A DNA stretch of 43,954 nucleotides, from positions 1-43,954 of the IMG/VR virus record IMGVR_UViG_3300037628_000191, one strand, 5' to 3'. Shown here piece by piece: positions 37,345 through 43,954 of the stretch. Positions within the stretch are counted from its first letter, which is position 1, and the number at the start of each line of letters is the position of its first letter. The position numbers were made by a program, and so were the translations under genes. The stretch comes from a virus. The notes beneath the pieces are model-generated. The model worked only from the letters and a program-made list of their open reading frames with translations. It was not told the origin of the DNA and did not search any database.

Positions 37345-38188
37345 CATTGAGCAAGGAGATCCAATTTGGCATATATATCGCCATCGAAGCGTAGGCGGTA
37401 CGAGATTCCAAAATGCAGTTGGCGCGGTAATGATGGCTAGTGGTGAGATGATTGTAGGTGGGATTAAATGGGCGATCATTGATGGTAAAATTGCAAAAAC
37501 TGAATTGCTAACAGCTACAGCATTAAAAAAATGTAAGGGCGATTTGGAGTTAATCAGCAAAGCAAGAGCCGATGCTATAGCTGTAAACGCAATCAGATGC
37601 AAAGCGATTCAAGAAACATTAATGTTAAAAATGATATCTGAAAACCGTAGTCTTTTGGAGTTTGACGGGTATCAAAACGCGTCAATGGAAAGGGGTCATG
37701 CGCTTGAGCCTGCATCTGTTGCCGCGGGTAGTGAGCGATTAGGGTTAAAATTAACAACTGTGGGCATGTTGCAAAGTGATATTCATCCGTTATTGAAATA
37801 CTCGCCTGATGCTGTGCACTTCAACAAACAAGGCGTTATTGATGGCGGGTATGAAACGAAAGCGAAACAGGGCGAAATTCACATTGAATATTTAATTGCA
37901 AACAACTTGCCGAAAGAGCATTTTTGGCAATGCTTGTGCCCAATGGTGATGGATAAAGCCGTTACTTGGTGGGCGTTTGCCCACTATGATGATAGGGATA
38001 TGATTAACCCTCTATTTTTAACTGAAATTAAACGGGCTGATTACATTGAGTTAATCGAGCTTTGTGAAGCGATCATAGCTGATTTCTTTACTGAGCTACA
38101 CAGAAGAACAATTGAAATGGGCGGGTATTATACTGATCCGCTAATTGAGCAATACTGCAACGAATCAAAATCATTAACGGAGAAGTAA
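37331..38188 (+). CDS. YqaJ/lambda-exonuclease-like recombinase
   Basis: 285 residues from the ATG at 37331 with AAGG upstream. The PD-(D/E)XK core: MERGHALEP (Glu126), KYSPDAV (Asp160) and YETKAKQGE (Glu175, Lys177), followed by YLIANNLPKEHFWQCLCPMV, a typical YqaJ helix with the glutamine. It would degrade one strand of dsDNA ends to create 3' tails for annealing. The first 75 residues are an extra N-terminal region. A recognisable annealing protein is not present, so its partner may be one of the next two genes. Confidence 0.8.
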   Translation: MKVINIEQGDPIWHIYRHRSVGGTRFQNAVGAVMMASGEMIVGGIKWAIIDGKIAKTELLTATALKKCKGDLELISKARADAIAVNAIRCKAIQETLMLKMISENRSLLEFDGYQNASMERGHALEPASVAAGSERLGLKLTTVGMLQSDIHPLLKYSPDAVHFNKQGVIDGGYETKAKQGEIHIEYLIANNLPKEHFWQCLCPMVMDKAVTWWAFAHYDDRDMINPLFLTEIKRADYIELIELCEAIIADFFTELHRRTIEMGGYYTDPLIEQYCNESKSLTEK

Positions 38189-38189
38189 A

Positions 38190-38720
38190 ATGGATATGTC
38201 AAAAGCTGGTGAAGCACGAAGCGATCAGATTAACTATGTTGATTTAGGTCATGAAGGGCTTAAGGAGATTAAAGTTACAAATGCTTATTTAGTTGATGAC
38301 GGCAAAGACGGGGTTAAGGCTGTAATTGAATATGAAGGTGGTAAAGGTCGACCGTATAAGCCGAGTAAAGGTATGTTGCGCCTAATTAAGCATATTAGGG
38401 GATGGGGTGAAGAAAGTGATAATTGGGTTGGTAAATCATTATTACTAACAGGTAATCAGGATGTTGTTTGGGCTGGTAAGGCTGCGGGCGGAATACAAGT
38501 AAAAGCCATGAGCGACATTGATGTAAACGGCTTTTCTGAATTCATAGCGCTAAACGGAAAAAGCAAGCGACTATACAAGGTTGAACATTTCAATGCAACA
38601 ATCGCACAACCAACAGCCGATGATATGCAGTGGATCGAAATGGCAAAGAAAGACATTACGATATTAGACAAGCTCGAAGATAAAAACCGTCGTGCATTTA
38701 TCGAATCATTTTTAAACTAA
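38190..38720 (+). CDS. Hypothetical recombination-operon protein
   Basis: 176 residues. ARSDQINYVDLGHEGLKEIK at the start, then a beta-rich part (LLLTGNQDVVWAGKAAGG), and a C-terminal helical tail (IEMAKKDITILDKLEDKN). It lies directly after the exonuclease (ribosome site GGAG). Related proteins are common next to YqaJ genes in proteobacterial phages, but I cannot name a family. Single-strand annealing is one possibility. Confidence 0.6.
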   Translation: MDMSKAGEARSDQINYVDLGHEGLKEIKVTNAYLVDDGKDGVKAVIEYEGGKGRPYKPSKGMLRLIKHIRGWGEESDNWVGKSLLLTGNQDVVWAGKAAGGIQVKAMSDIDVNGFSEFIALNGKSKRLYKVEHFNATIAQPTADDMQWIEMAKKDITILDKLEDKNRRAFIESFLN

Positions 38721-38732
38721 CGGAGCAATAAA

Positions 38733-39746
38733 ATGAGCAATGAATTAATAGTAATCAACCAAACTACAGCGGTAGCAGTGTTATCAACTGATGATGGTGT
38801 CAAAACGCTACTTGAAAACGTACGTGCAAATATTGACAATATGGGCGGTGGCAGCATGAAAAACAAAACCAGTCGAGCTAAGATCAGATCGAATGCGTTT
38901 GCAGCTACAAAGGCATATAAAAAGATTAACGATGAAACTATCGAGCCGCTGATCGCAAATCTAACAGCTAAAATACAACCTCAACTTAATGTAATCAATG
39001 CGATTAGAGATAATCAGTCTGTGCTAAAAAGTGGACTGCAAAAGATTCGTAAAGATGTTAACGAAGACGTTGATGCATTTGAAGCTAATTTAAAGCGCGT
39101 TGAAGATGAAAAAATTGAACTTGAAAGGGTCGCTACGGTTGAAAGAGATCGTGAATTTGCAACTATGATGTATAGCGAGTATTTGGCGCAAGTTGCATTA
39201 GGCGATTCAATTTTAGTGGATTGGCAAAAAGTAGCCGATGCAAAAATTGAAGCCGATCGAGTTATCCGTGAAAAGAAAATTGCAGATGATGCTGCTGAAA
39301 CTGCTCGCTTAAAAGCTGAGTCAGATGCACGAGCTGAAATTAAGCGCATTGAAGATCAAAATAAAATGACGATTGATCACATGGAGGCGATTAATGATAA
39401 TCATGAGATTGACAAATTAAACGCTAAAGCTCTAGCCGAGCAACAAGCACAAGCGGCAGTTCAATCTAAGATTGATGCAGGTAAAGCAGAAACAAAACGC
39501 CTTGCAGATATTGAGCAAACCAAAGTTGATACAGAAAAACGCATCGTATCAGAGCGAATAGCAGCAAACAAAAAAGCGTTAGACGAGTCTAATTTGCGTG
39601 AGAAAAACAAAGCGAAGTATCAAAAAACAATGGGCGAAACTAAGCGATCAATCATGGCTTTGGGTGTGCCAGAAGAGTTCGCAACTTTGGTAACTCAAGG
39701 TTTACGCCATGGGTCTGTTGATCATGTTGGCAAGATTCAATTTTAA
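38733..39746 (+). CDS. Coiled-coil protein, DUF1351-like
   Basis: 337 residues. Mostly helical and charged from about 90 to 310, with Ala/Glu/Lys-rich heptads (AAETARLKAESDARAEIKRI). The N-terminus with SRAKIRSNAFAATKAYKKIN and the overall form resemble DUF1351-like proteins that sit in phage recombination operons. A role as partner of exonuclease or annealing protein is inferred from place. The C-terminus ends with a short globular-looking part. Confidence 0.65.
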   Translation: MSNELIVINQTTAVAVLSTDDGVKTLLENVRANIDNMGGGSMKNKTSRAKIRSNAFAATKAYKKINDETIEPLIANLTAKIQPQLNVINAIRDNQSVLKSGLQKIRKDVNEDVDAFEANLKRVEDEKIELERVATVERDREFATMMYSEYLAQVALGDSILVDWQKVADAKIEADRVIREKKIADDAAETARLKAESDARAEIKRIEDQNKMTIDHMEAINDNHEIDKLNAKALAEQQAQAAVQSKIDAGKAETKRLADIEQTKVDTEKRIVSERIAANKKALDESNLREKNKAKYQKTMGETKRSIMALGVPEEFATLVTQGLRHGSVDHVGKIQF

Positions 39747-39752
39747 TTTAGC

Positions 39753-39784
39753 CAAAAAAAATCCCTATCGCAAAATAGGGATTT
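39753..39784. terminator. Bidirectional terminator
   Basis: Ten-base perfect stem AAATCCCTAT / ATAGGGATTT with loop CGCAAA. The leftward side is followed by T8, so it is strongest for the tail-fibre operon. It also lies just after the recombination operon. Confidence 0.8.
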
Positions 39785-39801
39785 CCAACTAACAGAGGAG
39801 T

Positions 39802-39841
39802 AACACGCAAACCAACGTATTGAGGTTAGTATATGCGTGTT
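39802..39841. repeat. Nested inverted repeat near the tail-fibre end
   Basis: Outer arms AACACGCA / TGCGTGTT (8 of 8) and inner arms AACC / GGTT around AACGTATTGA. No T run, so it is not a simple terminator; it lies between two converging operons. Confidence 0.6.
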
Positions 39842-39856
39842 GTTGGATTAAATCAA

Positions 39857-40408
39857 CTACGCCCACACAACAGCTTCGATAGCCTCAATTGTTGTTGCTG
39901 CGTTAATTACTGCAACATAGGGCTTTAGCTTATCAAATCGCTGTATTCGTACATGCTCAACCATTGACGATAATAGCGCCTTAGCTTGCGTATGAGTATG
40001 CACGACTTCATTAAACCAAACGCCGTCATGCACATAAATAGATCCGCCATTCCCAGCAACTACGATGCTTTGCAGGTTGATTTGGTCAATCTCACGGCAA
40101 TCATAACTATACGTTTTATCAGTGCCTAGCGCTTCAGATTGAAACAATGTCGCTATTGCATCATCGCACTCTTTGCGCATTTCTGCGAGCTTGTTTGATC
40201 TGCATGTTTCTATGCGTGGCTCTAAAATAGGTATCAACTCATTAAACGGAAACCCGTTTTCATCATATGCGCGCTGATATCCTGCGGGCAACGACTGAAA
40301 CCAGCAAATTACACGCTCGTCATCTTGTCGGATTCTGTTTTCGCCTGCCTCTAAAAAAGTCCTGCCCGTTTTTGGTGTTTCTATTAGATCAAAAAATCTC
40401 ATTTCCAT
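39857..40408 (-). CDS. Tail fibre assembly-like protein
   Basis: 183 residues. PAGYQRAYDENGFPFNELIP in the first half and NKLAEMRKECDDAIATLFQS later, followed by TYSYDCREIDQINL-type segments, resemble DUF4376/tail-fibre assembly proteins that help fold or attach fibres. Last gene of the leftward virion block. It overlaps the fibre-tip gene by 10 bases. Confidence 0.65.
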   Translation of the reverse strand: MEMRFFDLIETPKTGRTFLEAGENRIRQDDERVICWFQSLPAGYQRAYDENGFPFNELIPILEPRIETCRSNKLAEMRKECDDAIATLFQSEALGTDKTYSYDCREIDQINLQSIVVAGNGGSIYVHDGVWFNEVVHTHTQAKALLSSMVEHVRIQRFDKLKPYVAVINAATTIEAIEAVVWA

Positions 40409-41031
40409 ACCCCTTTAACTTCCCATGCTATAGTTGATGACGTAGAGTTGCTTCCGAATACCTGCAATTGCGTTGCACTTCCAGGGTCTGTAGATAGTAC
40501 ATTTGTAGTTCCTGAGCTAGTTCTGTTTATTGCCATCTGATGAGTTTGCTCTATGAATTGAACAGGAAAATTTATCAGCACTACGTTTGATACTGAGAAG
40601 TTGATTATGCCAAATGCCTCCATAGTGCTATTCGCGTGTTTTATATAAAATCCGTTGTCAGTCTCCCCGACAATACTTCCATCGGGATATATTTTAGCTG
40701 TTGGATTTGCTCCAATTGCATCAGGGTCGATGTATGCGATTCCGTCCCAGTCTTGCCCTGCCGTGAAAACTTCAGGCGTGACCTGAGTTTGTATTTTTCT
40801 CATGGCATCAAAAATCTGTGATGCCCCAACTTCATCAACAACATCATTAGCGGCAACATTCGCCTCTGATGTGATCGAGCTAAAAAACGCAGCCCAATCA
40901 TTCAGCCAATCTTTTTCAAGATATGAGCCATCTTTCGATATATTGGTTGTTCTGTTTTTAAAGGCCCCTTCCGGCTGTTGTGGCGTGCCAGGCGTAAATC
41001 GACCAGGGTATTTCGTTTCTCTGTTTATCAT
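40399..41031 (-). CDS. Tail fibre/tip protein
   Basis: 210 residues. The N-terminal part (FTPGTPQQPEGAFKNRTTNI, then EKDWLNDWAAFF) matches fibre N-terminal domains. The C-terminal 80 residues (ITNFSVSN-like strands, HQMAINRTSSGTTNV and the end IAWEVKGVWK) match small receptor-binding tip folds such as gp53-like domains. Likely a receptor-binding protein, with its chaperone encoded directly downstream. Confidence 0.7.
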   Translation of the reverse strand: MINRETKYPGRFTPGTPQQPEGAFKNRTTNISKDGSYLEKDWLNDWAAFFSSITSEANVAANDVVDEVGASQIFDAMRKIQTQVTPEVFTAGQDWDGIAYIDPDAIGANPTAKIYPDGSIVGETDNGFYIKHANSTMEAFGIINFSVSNVVLINFPVQFIEQTHQMAINRTSSGTTNVLSTDPGSATQLQVFGSNSTSSTIAWEVKGVWK

Positions 41032-41724
41032 TTAATTAACCTCAATTAAGCCGATACACTCAGCGTTTAAATTTCCACATTCCATTTCATCATCACCGCA
41101 CTCAGCGATCCCGATGCCGTCTAGCACACCGCGTAATCTAACTCCTTGCGGTGTTGGTATTATTCCCTTTGATAGCAAATCACGCTCAATCGGCGCTATG
41201 CCGTCATAGATTTCAATAGTGAATGTCATGTCTTCACTGTCTCTAAGTCTTACTTCTTGATCAGAGCTTAAAATTATTTTTGTTGCTAATATAATACTGT
41301 CAATTGTTGCGTTGGATGTGTTTTTTGCAACTTTAGCTTTTAGTAGCGGCCTAAAGTATTGATCATCAAGCGCGCCATCATCAGATATAAATTGCACTGA
41401 ACATTGAGCTTCATCATTGTCACATTCAACACTATCATCATCACACTCAAATACTGTTAATTCGACACTACCGATAACCGACCTATTAATATCAATAACA
41501 CGACCGATAACGTTTAATTGCTCGCCTATATTGCCATCGATAGAATACGATCCAGATATAGCATCATAAGCATTGCCGATTTCAGATCCTAGCGTCGGCG
41601 TTATATTGTACCACTTAATAGTATCTTCGTCAGATCGGTACTGATTGTATACTCTGCTTGCTCGGTAGTACGGCTCCACATAGTTGCTATCTACCGTTGA
41701 AAATTCAAAATATGCAGGATTCAT
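41032..41724 (-). CDS. DUF2612-like baseplate/tail protein with clustered Cys
   Basis: 230 residues. KWYNITPTLGSEIGNAYDAI, and the run GQLNVIGRVIDINRS-like beta segments, agree with DUF2612 tail proteins that connect baseplate to fibres. A striking feature is two Cys clusters of related form: FECDDDSVECDNDEAQCS and AECGDDEMECGNLNAEC at the C-terminus. The pattern could bind metal or form knots. It lies between the 102-residue gene and the fibre tip. Confidence 0.65.
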   Translation of the reverse strand: MNPAYFEFSTVDSNYVEPYYRASRVYNQYRSDEDTIKWYNITPTLGSEIGNAYDAISGSYSIDGNIGEQLNVIGRVIDINRSVIGSVELTVFECDDDSVECDNDEAQCSVQFISDDGALDDQYFRPLLKAKVAKNTSNATIDSIILATKIILSSDQEVRLRDSEDMTFTIEIYDGIAPIERDLLSKGIIPTPQGVRLRGVLDGIGIAECGDDEMECGNLNAECIGLIEVN

Positions 41725-41736
41725 TTTAGCGCCTTG

Positions 41737-42045
41737 TTATTTTTCGCCAGCAATTTTATATAGTGGGTTATTCGCGCTGATAATTATACCGCTTAACGAG
41801 TCAATTATCGTTTTATCTTCAGTTACAATATCAGCATGAAACCCATCAATAGGCGCAACTTCTGCGTAATTACCTTTATCTGACTCGATAACTACGCCCG
41901 TAGGTTTGTTTAATTTTCCACGCACTTTAAGAAAGTAATCGTGATTCGCGGTTATTAATTCACCCTCGCTATCTGTTAGCAGTGCTTTTTTAAGTATCTG
42001 CACCATGCTTTCTTTGGTTGCTGTTTTTAGCCTGTAAATAGCCAT
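41737..42045 (-). CDS. Hypothetical tail protein
   Basis: 102 residues. MAIYRLKTATKESMVQILKK, then ANHDYFLKVRGKLNKPTGVV, mixed alpha/beta. It shares a base with the fibre gene upstream. Its bases 41795-41817 recur at the very end of the window. Unrecognised; part of the fibre region. Confidence 0.6.
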   Translation of the reverse strand: MAIYRLKTATKESMVQILKKALLTDSEGELITANHDYFLKVRGKLNKPTGVVIESDKGNYAEVAPIDGFHADIVTEDKTIIDSLSGIIISANNPLYKIAGEK

Positions 42046-43265
42046 TATTTCGGGCCTCCTTTTGCTGTGATTTCTGCTGATGATAATGCACCGTTACTGA
42101 AGAATATCTCAAAGTTTTTAAGCTCGCTGTTTAGGTGTGACGAGCTCCCTCTAGCCCCGAGCTTTATGTTTTCTGCAATATCGTAACTAACGCCGCTAAT
42201 TGCTAATGAGTCCACTACAACTCCGTCTACAGCCATTGATATGCTTGGCCCATCAAATGAAAATATTATCTTATGCGGTAAGCTATCAAGTCCTGCGTGA
42301 CTTAGGTTTACCGTGTTGGCTCCATTTGAGATGAATGCATTTATATTTCCGCTAGATTGCCTCCTCAACAGAAAACCGCTTGTTGCTGATGTAGTGTCTG
42401 ATGAATAATAAACCGCATCACCAGAGTTTGGCGTGAAAGTCGCACAATCAACAACAATACTAAACGGCTGCCCCGCTGCGGGCATGTTGCCCATCATCGG
42501 AATTGTTGCGACTGTCGCGGCTACTGTTGATGGGGCGGCAGCATCTAGTACGGGAGGGGCTATTTTATTTAAGTTGATTAAATTACACAGCGAAACAGCG
42601 CCACCTATAGTAACTGTTAGAGCCTCTCCCGCGCTAGTGAATAACAAGGGGGCGCCGTCTGTAGCAACTCCGTGTATTGTTGTTGCACTCCCGCTGCCTA
42701 TAATCCATAAAGTGTAATCGTCAGCGGCTACGTTAATTACTTGAGTTGCAGGCGCTTCGGGCGCACTAAAGAAGTTATCATACGACTCATAGCAACTTAT
42801 TCCACCGACTGTAATTGCAGGCTCATCAATACCAAGCGTTTCACTTGCGCCTGATTTGTTGATGCTTCCTGTAGCACTGGCTCTTGTGAAGTCAACCGCT
42901 TTATTTCCGTGTGCGTTTCGCGTGCCGTAGCCTGCTTGCAGTTCTATGCCATCGTTAAAAGAGATAGAAACGTCTGGACGAAGGTTCCCTGGTGATATTA
43001 GTGCCATTGTGTCGGCCACATCGTTTAAGCCTGTTATTTCTGCAGCTTCATCTCTGAAAACTTCAGTTTCATTTCTAAAGGCTTGAGTTTCATCTCTAAG
43101 TGCTTCGGCATTGTCCTCGCTAATCTTTGCATTGTCCTCGCTAATCTTTGCAGTGGCCGCGCTTCCTGATAGATCTGTGGATGCCTTGTCTACGGCTCTA
43201 AAGTTACTGTCTAGCTCAATAAAGCTTAACGGAGCGCCTTTTTCTTCTCTGTAAATAAAAGTCAT
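42045..43265 (-). CDS. Tail fibre protein with heptad linker and LamG-like tip
   Basis: 406 residues. The N-terminus MTFIYREEKGAPLSFIELDS is a common fibre attachment start. Residues 41-75 are five 7-residue repeats (KISEDNA, KISEDNA, EALRDET, QAFRNET, EVFRDEA), a trimeric coiled coil. From about residue 265 on, a concanavalin/LamG-like beta-sandwich (IVVDCATFTPNSGDAVYYSS, and HKIIFSFDGPSISMAVDGVV) may bind a surface glycan. Likely a receptor-binding fibre. Confidence 0.75.
   Translation of the reverse strand: MTFIYREEKGAPLSFIELDSNFRAVDKASTDLSGSAATAKISEDNAKISEDNAEALRDETQAFRNETEVFRDEAAEITGLNDVADTMALISPGNLRPDVSISFNDGIELQAGYGTRNAHGNKAVDFTRASATGSINKSGASETLGIDEPAITVGGISCYESYDNFFSAPEAPATQVINVAADDYTLWIIGSGSATTIHGVATDGAPLLFTSAGEALTVTIGGAVSLCNLINLNKIAPPVLDAAAPSTVAATVATIPMMGNMPAAGQPFSIVVDCATFTPNSGDAVYYSSDTTSATSGFLLRRQSSGNINAFISNGANTVNLSHAGLDSLPHKIIFSFDGPSISMAVDGVVVDSLAISGVSYDIAENIKLGARGSSSHLNSELKNFEIFFSNGALSSAEITAKGGPK
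43111..43152. repeat. Tandem 21-base repeat in the tail fibre linker
   Basis: Two identical 21-base units (ttgtcctcgctaatctttgc plus a) encode the exact repeat KISEDNA-KISEDNA; weaker copies of the same period follow. It could change fibre length by slippage. Confidence 0.85.
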
Positions 43266-43273
43266 AACCTGCC

Positions 43274-43931
43274 CTATATTATTGTTACTGTGATATTGCC
43301 CGCTGTAAATCGGGATTTCTCGTTGAATGCAATCGCCTTTACAGCTCCGCCATTTACTGAAATGTTTGATGTATATGAATTGCCGTATTGACCTACAACG
43401 CTATTCGTGGGCGTGAATAATTGACCCGAAGAAACATCATCGCCTATCCTGAAACCTTCGGCCCTAAATTGCCCCTGAGTTTCCAGATCTCCACCTGCGT
43501 ATTTGATGATCGCGTCTGCTACTAAATCCTCGATATTTCCAGGCAGGCTACCATCATCAACAAGCGTGACGACTATAATCATATCTATAAAATCAGGCCG
43601 TGAAAATGTTATGTCTTTTTTATTGCCCGTTGTCATTGATGTAACCTCGACAACGACAGGAGCATTTGCAGGGTGTAAAAATACGCCCGGTGATTTGTCA
43701 TGATAGATTGTTGTTGCGACTTCTGCATCAGCGCCGCCATCCACAATGATTGCAATTGAGTTTGCAGGCAATCCGTTACCATAAAAATTATCGGTGCCTG
43801 TGTCGTTTTCGGGTACAACTGCATCGACTACATTTTCAGTCGTTAGTAACTCGGAAATCATTGTATCAATTTGATTTTGACCGGGCTTTGCAACGCTTCT
43901 ATTTCGCTGCGTTCTTACTTCCGAGTTGCTT
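43274..43931 (-). CDS. Baseplate J-like protein, C-terminal part (partial here)
   Basis: Continuation of the gene whose N-terminal part lies at 1-665; the first 126 bases of this part are the duplicated joint. It encodes MISELLTTENVVDAVVPEND, the conserved J-domain loop with NGLPANSIAIIVDGG (A-x-S-I-x-V pattern), then DEPDFIDM-type strand and ends FTAGNITVTII. The stop at 43274 is 8 bases before the fibre gene. The reading beyond 43931 is not authentic. Confidence 0.8.
43806..43931. repeat. Direct repeat, right copy (map joint)
   Basis: Exact copy of bases 1-126. The match ends at 43931, where the sequence switches to bases found at 41795-41817 instead of continuing as at 127 onward. Confidence 0.9.
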
Positions 43932-43954
43932 AACGAGTCAATTATCGTTTTATC
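43928..43954. other. Out-of-place 27-base tail matching 41791-41817
   Basis: The last 27 bases equal 41791-41817 exactly. The first four (GCTT) are shared with the true continuation at 123-126, so the joint has 4 bp of microhomology. It implies a junction from 43931 (equivalent to 126) back to 41795. This is either a chimeric contig end or a real rearranged molecule. Confidence 0.85.

Noticed and set aside
1-43954. CRISPR array, tRNA genes, integrase, transposase or diversity-generating reverse transcriptase
   Set aside because: Looked for regular repeat-spacer units, cloverleaf-like stretches, Tyr/Ser recombinase motifs, DDE patterns and a reverse transcriptase with template repeats; none was seen by eye.

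Overview
The window is essentially one complete genome of a contractile-tailed (myovirus-type) dsDNA bacteriophage. Bases 1-126 are repeated exactly at 43806-43931, and one gene (baseplate J) runs across that joint. The sequence is therefore a linearised circular map with a unit length of 43,805 bp, followed by 23 bases that do not belong there (they match 41795-41817). The host is inferred to be a gammaproteobacterium, perhaps marine: the single-strand-binding protein tail reads MDFDDDIPF, the truncated clamp resembles E. coli DnaN, and NinX-like, lambda P-like and phage Dam-type genes are present. No integrase, tRNA, CRISPR array or transposase was seen, so a lytic life style is likely, although one XRE-type regulator is present.

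Layout. The virion genes form one long leftward block: terminase (21054 to 18832), putative fibre-like proteins, a regulator/holin-like patch (17030-15612), then portal, minor head, DUF2213 protease/scaffold-like, cement and major capsid (15566 to 10837), neck, sheath, tube, tail-assembly chaperone, tape measure and baseplate (8806 to 1). The block continues across the joint into the end of baseplate J, the tail fibre, a DUF2612-like protein and the fibre tip and assembly genes (43931 to 39857). The part set matches the compact baseplate described for phage Pam3 (DUF3383 sheath, DUF3277 tube, plug, Gp138-like spike). A rightward island of seven tiny genes (8902-10577), with its own terminator, sits between the capsid and neck genes.

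The right half holds the early genes as short divergent operons. These are small leftward genes including three membrane microproteins (23146-21057), a rightward hypothetical operon (23292-25016), and a leftward replication operon with a PD-(D/E)XK nuclease, lambda P-like loader, DUF4373 initiator and truncated beta clamp (28532-25076). Next come a rightward unknown gene plus C5 methyltransferase (29983-31958), a regulator operon with an XRE protein (33181-32004), and the ssb operon (34331-33359). A rightward lysis cassette (34424-35674), a leftward Dam/NinX operon (37029-35775) and a rightward recombination operon with a YqaJ/lambda-exonuclease-like protein (37162-39746) complete the set. Good sigma70-like promoters lie in several divergent gaps, and rho-independent hairpins close most operons.

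The most notable observations are these. (1) ssb stops just before its universal acidic tail. The tail is encoded in the -1 frame immediately after a lambda-type GGGAAAG slippery heptamer with a Shine-Dalgarno-like GGAGG 12 nt upstream, which suggests programmed frameshifting that makes two SSB isoforms. (2) A 179-residue beta-clamp derivative lacks domain I and half of domain III but keeps all three sequence blocks that build the clamp's client-binding groove. (3) The tail chaperone carries a second, classical -1 frameshift site. (4) A microhomology junction at the end of the window implies a 2.14 kb circle or tandem duplication, or an assembly artefact.
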